The translations under genes were made by a program, and so were the position numbers. The notes beneath the pieces were generated by a model. That model had not been told where the DNA came from. It did no database searches and worked only from the letters and a program-made list of their open reading frames with translations. This document shows positions 9,881 through 19,873 of a DNA stretch of 64,000 nt, in pieces. Position 1 is the stretch's first letter. Every line of letters begins with the position of its first letter. Source of the stretch: Okeanomitos corallinicola TIOX110 (GTDB taxonomy: Bacteria > Cyanobacteriota > Cyanobacteriia > Cyanobacteriales > Nostocaceae); assembly GCF_038050375.1 (NCBI RefSeq), contig NZ_CP150886.1, positions 2,087,318-2,151,317 on the forward strand. The letters run 5' to 3'.

Positions 9881-10522
9881 ATGATTGAGTTACAAACCCA
9901 GTTACCCACAGATACATGGATTTACACTTCTTGGGCAGATTATGAGCAGATAATTATCAACTTGGTCAACGAGAAAACGAAGAGTTACTACTACAAAGGG
10001 TATATGAGGCTGGAAATGGCACCAGTTAGTTTTGATCATGGTAAAGACCATGTTGTAATTATTTTTGCGGTAACTTTATTTGCGACAATTAGAGGAATTC
10101 TGGCTACAGGTTTAGATACTACTACTTTTCGTAAAACTGGTATTCAGGATTGTCAGCCTGATGTGGCGTATTATTTGCGAGAACGCGCCCAATCTATCCC
10201 CACTGGTACAGGTATTGTCAAACTTGATCTGTATCCTGCACCCGATTTGGTGATTGAGATTGCGAAAACCTCTCTCCTTGATGATTTGGGGACAAAACGA
10301 ACTCTATATGAAGATTTAGGTGTTGCTGAATATTGGGTGGTAGATGTCCAAAATGCCCAAATCATCGCTTATGCTATGGCAGATCAAGGTAGTAAACGTA
10401 TTCAAGAATCACAGGTATTTCCTGGTTTATTGATTGCAATTTTAGAGGAAGCTTTACTCCGTAGTCGTGAAATGACTCAATCTGAAGTTGGCGCTTGGTT
10501 ATTAAAAGAATTTAGAATTTAG
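9881..10522 (+). CDS. Uma2-family (DUF820) putative restriction endonuclease-fold protein
   Basis: 213 aa. The Uma2 PD-(D/E)XK core is visible: CQPDVAYYLRE, then PAPDLVIEIAKTS, then TLYEDLGVAEYWVVDVQNAQI. These give the acidic (D, E) and K-like elements of the nuclease fold. This family is hugely expanded in cyanobacteria and its function is unsettled. A good ribosome site (CGGAGGG) lies about 10 bases upstream of the ATG, and the gene begins 16 bases after the hsdM remnant. It may be cotranscribed with whatever is left of that unit. Confidence 0.88.
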   Translation: MIELQTQLPTDTWIYTSWADYEQIIINLVNEKTKSYYYKGYMRLEMAPVSFDHGKDHVVIIFAVTLFATIRGILATGLDTTTFRKTGIQDCQPDVAYYLRERAQSIPTGTGIVKLDLYPAPDLVIEIAKTSLLDDLGTKRTLYEDLGVAEYWVVDVQNAQIIAYAMADQGSKRIQESQVFPGLLIAILEEALLRSREMTQSEVGAWLLKEFRI

Positions 10523-11027
10523 AATCCAGAATTTAGAATTAGGTTTTAAGTACCTGGGCAAAATTAATTGCACATTTGGGAAAACAATAGAAATCTCTGT
10601 ATCTCTTGTCTGTCACCTGTCACCTTCCCTAAATATGAAATTTATTTTGCACGACTACTTACAACGGGGACTTTAACCCCTAAAGTTGGTTAAAGCAGTT
10701 TCAGCAACAGGAGGGTTGAATTGTGGCAATTTGGACTGTGCTTTAATTCAGCAAATTAACGGATACTTAGATTAGGTAAAAGTACAAAATTACTATTTAC
10801 ATAAAAAATATACTGATAAATAAAATTTAACTATCTATAAAAATCACAATACAAACTTATCACTTCGACGATTCCACAGGAAAAAACAGTCGTTCCTGTA
10901 TTAACCGCAGTATTTCAAAAAACAAGGTATAAAAAGTTTTACTAAAATGACCGAAGATTTTTGATCAAAAATCAGCAGATGCGTGTTAAGGTTTTAATTC
11001 CGTTGTCTTTCCAAGCCCATTTCTTTA
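10523..11027. other. Intergenic region upstream of the CyRepA1 gene
   Basis: 505 bases without a credible gene. It holds a short CTGTCACCTGTCACC tandem (about 10610-10626) and an 8-bp-arm hairpin at 10671-10695 (CTTTAACC / GGTTAAAG). The AT-rich stretch at 10780-10860 could be part of a replication origin if the CyRepA1 gene came from a plasmid. No clear iteron array was seen. Confidence 0.5.
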
Positions 11028-14000
11028 GTGCATCTGCCCATGCTTGTAGATTATTTACACCCTCAACACCTTGAAGAATTAGTTCAAAATAGCTGTATAG
11101 ATTTACACTTAGCGTGCTTAAATTTTAGATCGCTTCAAGGTGTCAACGCTTATCAATATCTACTCATATCCGATCAACTTCCGCGCACCAATACAGGCAT
11201 GATAAAAGCTGCTTGGTTACAGCGTTACAACCATATTACAGCAGGTGGTTGGTGGTGTTCCGGACGAGATCCACTAAATAATTGGCAGCAGATGGAATGG
11301 GGATGTTTCAAACCCACCCAACCCCGACAAAATCAAAAAGGCAAAAGTATAAAATATGAACATCCTCCTAGCACACCAACCAGGGTATTTTGTCTGCGGG
11401 TAACACTACAAATTTGGCAGCAAATTTCCCAGCGTTACAGTGTAACAATGCCAGAAAATATTACCATTGCTGAAGATGGAGAAGCAGAAGGTTTTTGGCA
11501 GTGGGTAATGGAAAATAATATTGCAATTATTATCTGTGAAGGTGCGAAAAAAGCTGCCGCTTTATTAACACAAGGATATGTGGCGATCGCTATTCCAGGA
11601 ATTACTAGCGGTTATCGAGTTATTAAAAATAAATTTGGTAAAGTTACCCGTCGTCAACTCATACCAGACTTAGCAGTTTTTGCTACTAAAAATCGTAATT
11701 TTTATATATGTTTTGACTTTGAAACTAAACCTAAACAAGTCACTGCTGTTAACAATGCTATTTCCCAATTAGGTTGTTTATTACAACAAAAAAATTGCCA
11801 TGTTAAAGTTATAGAACTACCAGGAACAGAAAAAGGCGTTGATGAATTCATTGTTGCTAAAGGTGCAGCTAATCTGAATAAAATTTACAATCAAAGTGTA
11901 GATTTAGAAATCTACCTGGCAAAAACTAAACCCCATACAGAATTAACCATTTCCCGAGACCTAACTATCAACCAAAGTTTCTTAGCAGAAATCCCCTTTC
12001 CCACCTCTGGTTTAGTAGGCGTAAAATCAGCTAAAGGTACAGGTAAAACTACTGGACTAGAGACAATTGTTAAACAAGCTAAAACTTGTCATCGTCCAGT
12101 TTTATTAATTACCCATCGCATCCTGTTAGGAAAATTCTTATGTGAAAAAATTGGCATTGATTGGGGAATAAATATTGGATTAAAATCCAATCTACAAGTT
12201 AATCAATCCTTTGGTTTATGTGTAGATTCTATCTGGAAAATAGAACCAGAAGAATGGCAAGGAGGAATAATTATCTTAGATGAAGTTGAACAATCTTTGT
12301 GGCATCTTCTCAATAGTAATACTTGTAAACATAAACGAATAAAAATCCTCAGTATTTTTCAACAATTGATTTCTACAGTCTTGGCAACTGGGGGTTTAAT
12401 CATTGCCCAAGATGCTGATTTGTCAGATGTTTCCCTAGAATATTTACAAGGTTTAGCAGGGAATAAAATTACTCCCTGGGTAGTTGTAAATAAATGGAAA
12501 CCCCAGCAAGGTTGGGATGTAAGTTTTTATGATTCACCAAACCCTACACCCTTAATTCATCAATTAGAATTAGACTTAATTGCCGGCAGAAAATGTTATG
12601 TCACTACCGATAGTCGTACCGGTAGATACAGTTGTGAAACTATTGAAAGTTATCTGCAAGAAAGATTACAAAAACTAAAAAAAGAATTTCCTGATAGCTT
12701 AGTTGTGAGTAGTCAAACTACTAATACACCAGGTCATGCAGCAGTAGATTTTATCACCGCTATTAATCAAAAAATTACTGATTATGATACTGTTTTTGTT
12801 ACCCCTAGTTTGGGTACGGGAATTAGTATTGATGTCCAACATTTTGACCGAGTTTATGGTATTTTTCAAGGAGTAATTCCTGACTCAGAAGTACGTCAAG
12901 CATTAGCAAGAGTACGTGATCATGTCCCCCGTGTAGTCTGGTGTGCTAAACGTGGGATTGGCTTCATTGGTAGCGGTAGTACAAACTATCAATCCTTAGC
13001 TAATTGGTATCAGGAAAATCAAAAAGAAAGTTTAGCTTTATTAAGTCCTTTACATAAAATAGATGTAGACTTACCTGCGGTTTATGATCCAATTCATTTA
13101 AGAACTTGGGCCAAATTAGCCGCTAGGGTAAATTCTTCTATTAGTCTTTATCGTCAGTCTTTAGAAGATGGTTTAATAGCTGATGGACATAAGATTATTT
13201 TGCGGAGTAATGCAGTTCAAAATAATATTATCCGAGATTTGCGGTTAGCTTTTTTTGCTACTGATGCGAGTGATGTGGAAACCCGGAAGCGGTTAATTAT
13301 GGAAATAGTTAAAGTGCAAAAAGACTGGGCGCAAAGTCGTCAAAAAGCTAAGGATATTAAACGGAAAATCAAAGATATTAAACAAAAAAATCAGTTAAAA
13401 TTATCTCAATCTGTAGCAAATGCTAAAGATATTGATTATGTAGAATATGAACATTTATTAGTTAAACATTCCCTGAGTAATGAAGAACGCTATCAAATGA
13501 ATAAATATTTACTCAGAGATCGTTATGGTGTAGAAGTAACTCCTTTGTTAAAATTACGAGATGATAGGGGATATTATGGACAATTATTAATTCACTATTA
13601 TCTCACCCATGAAAGTGAATATTTTCATCTCCGAGATCAACAAGAGTGGCAAAAACAATTATTTTGGGGAGAAGGTAAGGTATTTTTACCAGATTTAAAA
13701 ACTTATACCCTAAAAGTTGAAGCAATGCGGGCTTTGGGAATGTTACAATTTTTAGAACCAGAACGCGTATTTAGCGAGCATGATAGTGATTTGATCTGGT
13801 TGCAAAATGTGTCAACACAAAGTAGTAAACATATTAAACGAGTCTTGGGTGTGGATGTGTTAAAGGGTAAAGATACTATTTCGGGAATTAAAATTCTCAA
13901 TAGACTTTTGAATTTATTAGGTTTAAAATTACGAAGAGTTAATGATGTTTATCAGGTTGATAGGGGAACTTTGAATGATGGCAGAGAAGAGATATTTACG

Positions 14001-14096
14001 GTTTGGCAACAACGAGATGAGTTAAGATTGCATAATTTACATATAGAAGGGAACAGGGAACAGATAATAGGAAATAAGGTAGAAAGTTTAGTGTGA
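11028..14096 (+). CDS. CyRepA1-type plasmid replication protein (DUF3854 primase-like plus helicase-like ATPase)
   Basis: 1022 aa. The N-terminal part (about 60-290) has the WWCSGRDPLNNWQQMEWG and KYEHPP signatures and a DUF3854 TOPRIM-like region (IIICEGAKKAAALLTQGY, FYICFDFETK, GVDEFIVAKG). A P-loop ATPase follows, with Walker A KGTGKTTGLE (about 340) and Walker B IIILDEVEQ (about 412). Helicase-like motifs follow at VFVTPSLGTGISID and EVRQALARVRD. This is the architecture of cyanobacterial plasmid replication initiators. The start is GTG at 11028, with ATG at 11040 an equal alternative; neither has a clear ribosome site. Neighbours are chromosomal-type genes, so this is either an integrated plasmid remnant or a chromosomal homologue. 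The frame is intact. Confidence 0.85.
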   Translation: MHLPMLVDYLHPQHLEELVQNSCIDLHLACLNFRSLQGVNAYQYLLISDQLPRTNTGMIKAAWLQRYNHITAGGWWCSGRDPLNNWQQMEWGCFKPTQPRQNQKGKSIKYEHPPSTPTRVFCLRVTLQIWQQISQRYSVTMPENITIAEDGEAEGFWQWVMENNIAIIICEGAKKAAALLTQGYVAIAIPGITSGYRVIKNKFGKVTRRQLIPDLAVFATKNRNFYICFDFETKPKQVTAVNNAISQLGCLLQQKNCHVKVIELPGTEKGVDEFIVAKGAANLNKIYNQSVDLEIYLAKTKPHTELTISRDLTINQSFLAEIPFPTSGLVGVKSAKGTGKTTGLETIVKQAKTCHRPVLLITHRILLGKFLCEKIGIDWGINIGLKSNLQVNQSFGLCVDSIWKIEPEEWQGGIIILDEVEQSLWHLLNSNTCKHKRIKILSIFQQLISTVLATGGLIIAQDADLSDVSLEYLQGLAGNKITPWVVVNKWKPQQGWDVSFYDSPNPTPLIHQLELDLIAGRKCYVTTDSRTGRYSCETIESYLQERLQKLKKEFPDSLVVSSQTTNTPGHAAVDFITAINQKITDYDTVFVTPSLGTGISIDVQHFDRVYGIFQGVIPDSEVRQALARVRDHVPRVVWCAKRGIGFIGSGSTNYQSLANWYQENQKESLALLSPLHKIDVDLPAVYDPIHLRTWAKLAARVNSSISLYRQSLEDGLIADGHKIILRSNAVQNNIIRDLRLAFFATDASDVETRKRLIMEIVKVQKDWAQSRQKAKDIKRKIKDIKQKNQLKLSQSVANAKDIDYVEYEHLLVKHSLSNEERYQMNKYLLRDRYGVEVTPLLKLRDDRGYYGQLLIHYYLTHESEYFHLRDQQEWQKQLFWGEGKVFLPDLKTYTLKVEAMRALGMLQFLEPERVFSEHDSDLIWLQNVSTQSSKHIKRVLGVDVLKGKDTISGIKILNRLLNLLGLKLRRVNDVYQVDRGTLNDGREEIFTVWQQRDELRLHNLHIEGNREQIIGNKVESLV

Positions 14097-14114
14097 TTTT
14101 CAGCAGTGATAATT

Positions 14115-14993
14115 ATGAATACTCAAGAATTAGTTCAACAGGGAATTAACAGAAACTTACATAGTGATTTTGAAAATGCAATAGTTGTTTTTAACCAGGT
14201 AATTGAATTACAATCAGACTTACCCCAAGCTTATTATCACCGTGGCCATGCTTACTTAGGATTATCAGCATTTGATCAAGCGATCGCCGATTATCAACAA
14301 GTCATTAAAATTACTGAAAGTTCTCACCTGTTACCCGAAAATATCAATTTTGACATAGCTAAAGCATTTCATAGCCGGGGTTTGGCTTATTTTCAGCAGG
14401 GAAATTATCAAGCTGCCATTGCAGATATCAATCAGGCTTTAGAATACCATCCTGATTTTGTGACCGCTTATAGTAATCGTGGTAATATTTTCCACATTCT
14501 TGGTAAATATCAACGAGCAATTTCTGATTATAACCAAGCTATACAAATAGACTCTAACTTAGCAGCCGCTTATCATAATCGTGGTAATAGTTATTACTCT
14601 CTGCAAGAGTATCAGGATGCAATTGCAGATTATAATCAAGCATTGGGAATTAATCCTAAATTTGCGGAAGCTTATTATAATCGTGGTTTAGTCATGTCTC
14701 ACCTGCAAGAATACCAAAAGGCGATCGCAGATTTTAATCAAGCCATAGAATTAGATCCCGATGATGTGCAAGCTTACTATCAAAGGGGTTTAGTTCACAG
14801 TAACTTAGGAAATTACGCAGCAGCAATTGTAGATTATGATCAGGCATTGCAAATTAATCCTATCCTGCCCATAGTTTACGGTTTGCGGGCTAAAGTTCGT
14901 CATCAACTAGGAGACTACGAAGGGGCGATCGCAGACAGCAACAAATTAATACAACTCGACCCTAAGTTAGTAGAAAAACTTTATACCTCCTAA
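14115..14993 (+). CDS. Tetratricopeptide-repeat protein
   Basis: About 292 aa built almost wholly of TPR units of the YYNRGLVMSHLQEYQKAIAD type. Roughly seven can be counted from residue 5 to the C-terminus (AYYHRGHAYLG, AFHSRGLAYFQ, AYSNRGNIFHI, AYHNRGNSYYS, AYYNRGLVMSH, AYYQRGLVHSN, VYGLRAKVRHQ). It has no signal peptide or membrane segment, so it is a cytoplasmic protein-protein scaffold with unknown partners. ATG at 14115 is preferred over GTG at 14106. It begins only 18 bases after the CyRepA1 stop and is likely cotranscribed with it. HIP1 sites lie within the gene. Confidence 0.9.
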   Translation: MNTQELVQQGINRNLHSDFENAIVVFNQVIELQSDLPQAYYHRGHAYLGLSAFDQAIADYQQVIKITESSHLLPENINFDIAKAFHSRGLAYFQQGNYQAAIADINQALEYHPDFVTAYSNRGNIFHILGKYQRAISDYNQAIQIDSNLAAAYHNRGNSYYSLQEYQDAIADYNQALGINPKFAEAYYNRGLVMSHLQEYQKAIADFNQAIELDPDDVQAYYQRGLVHSNLGNYAAAIVDYDQALQINPILPIVYGLRAKVRHQLGDYEGAIADSNKLIQLDPKLVEKLYTS

Positions 14994-15114
14994 TTCCTGA
15001 GTTTTGACTTCCCGCAGGGTAATCCTAATAATTGTAAATTTTTCATAAAGCCATGTATTAATCAATCACAGTAAACTAACGTAGAAGTAAAAGAAAAACT
15101 TAATTTTAACTATC

Positions 15115-15867
15115 ATGACAGCACGCAAACATTCTCACTACTTACGTAAACTTTTTTTCATAGCCTCCCCAGCATTATTACTGCTTTTTGCTTTCCCCAC
15201 TCATTTACTAGCCCAGCCATCACCTGTCCAAGTGAGCGTTAATTTCCCATCAGGAGATCCTAAAGGCACTCCCGCAAGATCCTCTGGGGGAGGAAAAAGA
15301 GGTAACTTTTCATGTTTGACAATTGACAAAAATAAACCCACCCTCACAGCCTTAATGCCTACACGGGAAAACAAAAGCCTCACCCTGTCCGAAAATCCAG
15401 ATTTTTATCTTTACATTCCTCAAACCAAAGCCCAGATAGGAGAATTTATACTCAGAGCAGACGAAGAAGATATTTATCAAACCAGCTTTAAACTTCCTGG
15501 CCAGCCAGGAATAGTAAAATTAACCATTCCGCCCAAAGTATCCTTAAAAACAGGCTCAACATATCAATGGTACTTCACCATAGTTTGTAACCCCGATGAC
15601 AGAAGTGCCGATGAATATACAGAGGGAACAATCGAACGTACCGCCATAAGTTCATCCGTAAGCCAAGCCCTGGAAAAAGCAACACCCCTCAAACAAGCAG
15701 AAATTTATGCCAAGTACGACATCTGGCCAGAAACCATGACAAAAGTTGTTCAAATGCGTGAGGAAAAACCCAACGAATGGCAAGGACTTTTAAAATCAGT
15801 TGGACTAGAAGTCATAGCTGACGAGCCACTGCTAAACATCACAGAACTATCCGACAACCAACCCTAA
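15115..15867 (+). CDS. DUF928 domain protein (exported)
   Basis: 250 aa with a signal peptide: Lys/Arg-rich start, hydrophobic run IASPALLLLFAF, and a probable cut after LLAQ near residue 34. The mature part shows the DUF928 pattern: CLTIDKNKPTLTALMP, a YIPQTKAQIGEFILRADEE beta region and YQWYFTIVCNPDDRSADEY. The function of the family is unknown. Such proteins are commonly encoded next to CHASE2 sensor genes in cyanobacteria, as here with a 7-base gap to the cyclase. That arrangement suggests the exported DUF928 protein acts with the extracellular CHASE2 domain (inference). Confidence 0.9.
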   Translation: MTARKHSHYLRKLFFIASPALLLLFAFPTHLLAQPSPVQVSVNFPSGDPKGTPARSSGGGKRGNFSCLTIDKNKPTLTALMPTRENKSLTLSENPDFYLYIPQTKAQIGEFILRADEEDIYQTSFKLPGQPGIVKLTIPPKVSLKTGSTYQWYFTIVCNPDDRSADEYTEGTIERTAISSSVSQALEKATPLKQAEIYAKYDIWPETMTKVVQMREEKPNEWQGLLKSVGLEVIADEPLLNITELSDNQP

Positions 15868-15874
15868 ACCTTAA

Positions 15875-18127
15875 ATGGATGTAGAGAAGCTCAAAAATTT
15901 CCTTTGGCAAGGACGCAGTTTATGGATCACCACTCCCCTGATTACCCTAGCCGTGATCATCATCCGTTTTTGTGGGTTATTGCAATCTTGGGAATGGGGA
16001 GTTTTTGATCAATATATGCGTTGGCGACCCCAAGAAACCAATGACAACAGAATCGTCATAGTCGGTATTGATGAAGAAGACCTAGATCACCTCAAACAAG
16101 CAATCATTTCCGATCAAGTTCTAGCCGAACTACTCAACAAACTCAAAGCCAGACAACCAAGAGCAATAGGACTGGATATATATCGCAACTTACCCTCACC
16201 ACCCGGTACATCAGAACTAGAACAGGTATTTAGAACAACCCCAAATCTCATTGGTATCCAAAAAGTCATAGGAGAAAAGAGATACGAGCGAGTAGATCCA
16301 CCGCCCATCCTCAAACAAGAGGATCAAGTAGGCGCAAATGACCTATTAGTTGATGCTGACAACAAAGTTAGACGGGGCTTACTGTACATCAACCCCAAAC
16401 CAGACGAAACTATCTATAGTTTCAGTTTATATTTAGCTCTGCTATACCTGGAAAAAGAAGGAATTTCCGCCACCGAAGATTTTCAAGTAGGGAAAGCTAA
16501 ATTTAAAGCCTTTGAAAGTAATGATGGGAGCTATGTTCGCGCTGATGCAGGTGGATATCAAATATTAATTAACTATCGGGGAAAAACCGGGTTTTTTGAC
16601 ACCGTTTCCATGACAGATATCCTGGAAGACAAAGTAGCAAAAGATTGGGGACGCGATCGCATCATCCTGATTGGTTACGTAGGAGAAAGTTTTAAAGACT
16701 CATTTATGACTCCCCACAGTAGCGAACTCCTGAGCCTCCCAGAACCCATGAGCGGCGTAGAAATTCATAGTCATATCACCAGCCAAATTATCAATGCAGC
16801 CTTAGCAAATCGCCCACTGTTCAAAAGTTGGACAGAACCCCAAGAATGGCTTTGGATACTACTATGGAGTGCCACCGGTGCAGCCCTAACCTGGAAATTG
16901 CAATTTCATAACCCACTGGCACCCCAGAGGATAATCGCTGTCACTATAGCTGGAGGAGCTTTACTAAGTAGTACCTACGTAGCCTTCCTATTTGGTTGGT
17001 GGTTGCCCGTAGTTCCCCCATTTCTAGCCTTAACAGGTTCTGCCGTCGCCATCACAGCTTATTTTGCCCATACAGCCGGAGAGATTCGCAAAATATTCGG
17101 ACGTTACATCAACGATGAAGTTGTAGCCACCATACTAGAAAGTCCAGAAGGTTTAAAACTTGGTGGTGAAAGGCGGTTAATCACCATCTTTACCTCCGAT
17201 TTACGAGGATTTACTGCCACATCCGAAAGATTACCACCAGAAGGAGTGGTGAAAATCCTCAACTTTTACCTAGAATGTATGGCCGACGAAATTACCAGAT
17301 ATCAAGGCACTATTGATGAATTCATGGGAGACGGTATCTTAGTATTATTTGGCGCTCCCACCGCTCGAAAAGACGATGCAGCCAGAGCCGTAGCTTGCGG
17401 TGTTGCCATGCAATCAGCTATGGTTAAAGTCAACAATCAAATGGCAGAATGGGGTTTACCACCCTTAGAAATGGGTATCGGTATTAATACAGGAGTCGTC
17501 GTAGTTGGTAACATCGGCTCAGAAAAACGTACCAAGTATGGTATCGTTGGCGATCAAGTTAACTTAACTTACCGCATTGAAGGTTACACCACGGGGGGGG
17601 AAATTATTATCTCCGAATCAACTTTTAAAGAAGTAGAATCCTTAGTAGTTATTGACCACACACTGCAAGTTACACCAAAAGGTGTGAGAGAACCAATCAA
17701 TGTTTATAAAATATCAGGCATTAAAGGGGAATACAACCTGTCTCTTCCCCAAATTGAAGAAGAACTATGTACCTTACCTGAACCTATTTCCATTGAATAT
17801 GTAATAGTAGATGGGAAAAATATTGGTAATTCATTTTTTAAAGGCACTGTTGTTAAACTGTCTACCCGTGAAGCGGAGATTTGTTTAGCACAAGGGATTC
17901 AAGAACCACCAGCCTGTTTAAGTAATCTCAAAATTAATTTATGTCATCCACATAAAGAAGGAGAAAAAGAAGATATGTATGCCAAAGTCTTAGAAAAAGA
18001 ATCATCAGCAATAGGCCATTTCTGTATTAGGTTTACCGCCAAACCCCCAGCAATTATGAAAAAGTTCAACAATTTAATTAAAACCGCCAAATCCCAAACA
18101 TCCCCAGATAGCAGAGAACAAGGGTAA
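15875..18127 (+). CDS. CHASE2 sensor class III nucleotide cyclase, probably guanylyl-type, with PilZ-like C-terminus
   Basis: 750 aa. One N-terminal membrane segment (about 17-35), a periplasmic CHASE2 domain (about 40-310), two or three membrane segments (325-400), then a class III cyclase domain (about 430-610). Metal aspartates are D442 (FTSD) and D486 (FMGD). Transition-state N563 and R567 are present (GDQVNLTYRIE). The purine-specifying positions are E482 (IDEFMGD) and G556 (KYGIVGD). Adenylyl cyclases normally have Lys and Asp/Thr there, whereas the cyanobacterial guanylyl cyclase Cya2 has Glu and Gly. A cGMP product is therefore inferred. Residues about 635-735 form a beta-rich tail that resembles PilZ but lacks RxxxR. 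It is in an operon with the DUF928 gene upstream, and an MBL-fold hydrolase follows. Confidence 0.88.
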   Translation: MDVEKLKNFLWQGRSLWITTPLITLAVIIIRFCGLLQSWEWGVFDQYMRWRPQETNDNRIVIVGIDEEDLDHLKQAIISDQVLAELLNKLKARQPRAIGLDIYRNLPSPPGTSELEQVFRTTPNLIGIQKVIGEKRYERVDPPPILKQEDQVGANDLLVDADNKVRRGLLYINPKPDETIYSFSLYLALLYLEKEGISATEDFQVGKAKFKAFESNDGSYVRADAGGYQILINYRGKTGFFDTVSMTDILEDKVAKDWGRDRIILIGYVGESFKDSFMTPHSSELLSLPEPMSGVEIHSHITSQIINAALANRPLFKSWTEPQEWLWILLWSATGAALTWKLQFHNPLAPQRIIAVTIAGGALLSSTYVAFLFGWWLPVVPPFLALTGSAVAITAYFAHTAGEIRKIFGRYINDEVVATILESPEGLKLGGERRLITIFTSDLRGFTATSERLPPEGVVKILNFYLECMADEITRYQGTIDEFMGDGILVLFGAPTARKDDAARAVACGVAMQSAMVKVNNQMAEWGLPPLEMGIGINTGVVVVGNIGSEKRTKYGIVGDQVNLTYRIEGYTTGGEIIISESTFKEVESLVVIDHTLQVTPKGVREPINVYKISGIKGEYNLSLPQIEEELCTLPEPISIEYVIVDGKNIGNSFFKGTVVKLSTREAEICLAQGIQEPPACLSNLKINLCHPHKEGEKEDMYAKVLEKESSAIGHFCIRFTAKPPAIMKKFNNLIKTAKSQTSPDSREQG

Positions 18128-18235
18128 AGCAATAACACATTTTTTGAAAATTATAACCATGATAAATATTTAACTTTTAGACTACACCATTTCTAATTGT
18201 TCATAGTCAAGATTTCATTAATACACAATCGGAAA

Positions 18236-19039
18236 ATGATAAAATTAATATTTTTAGGATCAGGTTCTGCTTTCACAATTGGTGCTAATAACTTTCAGTC
18301 CAATATGTTATTAGTTACTGAAAACAACGATAAACTTTTAATTGACTGCGGTACAGATATTAGATTCTCTCTCCACGCCGCAGGTTTATCCTATGCTGAT
18401 ATTACCGACATTTATATTAGCCATCAGCATTCTGATCATGTAGGAGGACTTGAATATATTGCCTTTAGTACATTATTTGATCCCAGATGCAGAAAACCAC
18501 ACATTTATTTAAGTAAAGATGTAGCCAGCAATTTATGGGATAGAACTTTATCCGGTGGATTGAGATTTCTAGAAGGAGAAATTGCCACAATGGATACTTT
18601 TTTTGAACAGCATAAAATTGCTCATCAAGGTAATTTTATTTGGCAAGAAATCCAATTTAAACTCATCAAAGTGATCCATGTTAACAATGGCTTTTCTCTC
18701 ATGCCTAGCTATGGGTTATTTTTCACCGTAGAAGGTATGAAAATATTTATATCTACAGATACTCAATTATGTTATGAACAACATCGGGAAGTATATGAAG
18801 AGTCAGATATAATTTTCCATGATTGTGAAACATCCCGCTATCAAACTCCTGTTCATGCTAATTATCAACAATTATCAAAATTACCAAACAGAATTAAAAA
18901 TAAAATGTGGTTGTACGGTTATCAACCAGGATTGTTACCTGATGCGAAAACAGACGGGTTTTGCGGTTTTGTAGAGCGTGGTCAGGTATTTGAGCTTTCA
19001 TTATGTCAGCATCAATTATTAAAACAAATTTCTGACTAA
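18236..19039 (+). CDS. MBL-fold metallo-hydrolase (RNase Z / cyclic phosphodiesterase-like)
   Basis: About 267 aa from ATG 18236; the upstream TTG frame lacks support. It begins MIKLIFLGSGSAFTIG and has the zinc motif HxHxDH (SHQHSDHVGG), a later His (KVIHVNNG), the Asp in ISTDTQLCY and a further HDCET with VHANY. These are the ligands of the RNase Z / class II phosphodiesterase-like branch of metallo-beta-lactamases. It lies 108 bases after the CHASE2 cyclase on the same strand, so a role in cyclic nucleotide turnover is possible but not shown. RNA or other phosphoester substrates are equally possible. Confidence 0.85.
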   Translation: MIKLIFLGSGSAFTIGANNFQSNMLLVTENNDKLLIDCGTDIRFSLHAAGLSYADITDIYISHQHSDHVGGLEYIAFSTLFDPRCRKPHIYLSKDVASNLWDRTLSGGLRFLEGEIATMDTFFEQHKIAHQGNFIWQEIQFKLIKVIHVNNGFSLMPSYGLFFTVEGMKIFISTDTQLCYEQHREVYEESDIIFHDCETSRYQTPVHANYQQLSKLPNRIKNKMWLYGYQPGLLPDAKTDGFCGFVERGQVFELSLCQHQLLKQISD

Positions 19040-19873
19040 TTTGGGTTTAGTGATTTTGAACATCTTAATTGAGCAGTATTGACCTCTAATCTCCTTTTCA
19101 AAGACTGCTAGATAACTCTATATTTATGTAACGAGATTACTAATTGAATGATTTATGAGAATTTACATCGTTAACAATAAATAACTATCAAAGAATATAG
19201 GTGCAAATTTCCCCATGAATCCATGATCATGATCATTTATACAGTTTTGTTTACTTTTATCTCTATCTCCAGGTACTTGCTAATAAAATAAAATATTGTA
19301 TAATCTCCATCACCAACAGAATATATTTACCGTCCTTGATAGAATGCCTAGATAGAAATAAAGAGTGCTAATCTACAGAAAAAATTAATAATCCTACTTG
19401 TAAAACCGTATTGCCAACTGCACAACTAACGACTATTCTAGGATCGTATTCAAAAATAACCCTCCTGTAGAATCATCCTATGGTGATGATACATTCTACT
19501 TTTTAGTATATGCTTACGTGTAGGACTACTCACCTACTTAATTATTAGTTACGCATAGAAACACCGTTAGCGTTGATAGATTTCAATGCCAAGTCCAGCT
19601 AACATTTCACCTGTCCAAAAAATTCTCAATATTCAAGCTCCAATTTTCCGAAAACGTAAAATTTGCTGCTGTTTATCTCTGATAGGGAAATCATAACTAC
19701 CATGCTGACAATACTGTTAGCATAAATTCCACATTAGTTACCTCAAGTCAAAGTAATATCTGACCAAAGGTTAAACAAGAAAAACGAAATGTTTCTCAAC
19801 AAAAACCTGTAACTAAAAACTCCCTAACTGTGATATTTCTATTTCATTCATCTGTAACAAAGGTAATAAAACA
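19040..19873. other. Long leader region upstream of the DJ-1/ThDP/SnoaL/XDH-like cluster
   Basis: 834 bases with no supportable ORF. It is AT-rich and contains an imperfect inverted repeat at 19467-19499 (GTAGAATCATC ... GATGATACATTCTAC, with a 4-base bulge). It is the likely promoter and regulatory region of the operon starting at 19874. No canonical NtcA box (GTA-N8-TAC) was found by eye. Confidence 0.5.

Noticed and set aside
19040-19873. NtcA or heterocyst-type promoter upstream of the DJ-1 gene
   Set aside because: Only GTA-N7-TAC-like and other near misses were found by eye; none fits GTA-N8-TAC with a -10 box at the right distance.
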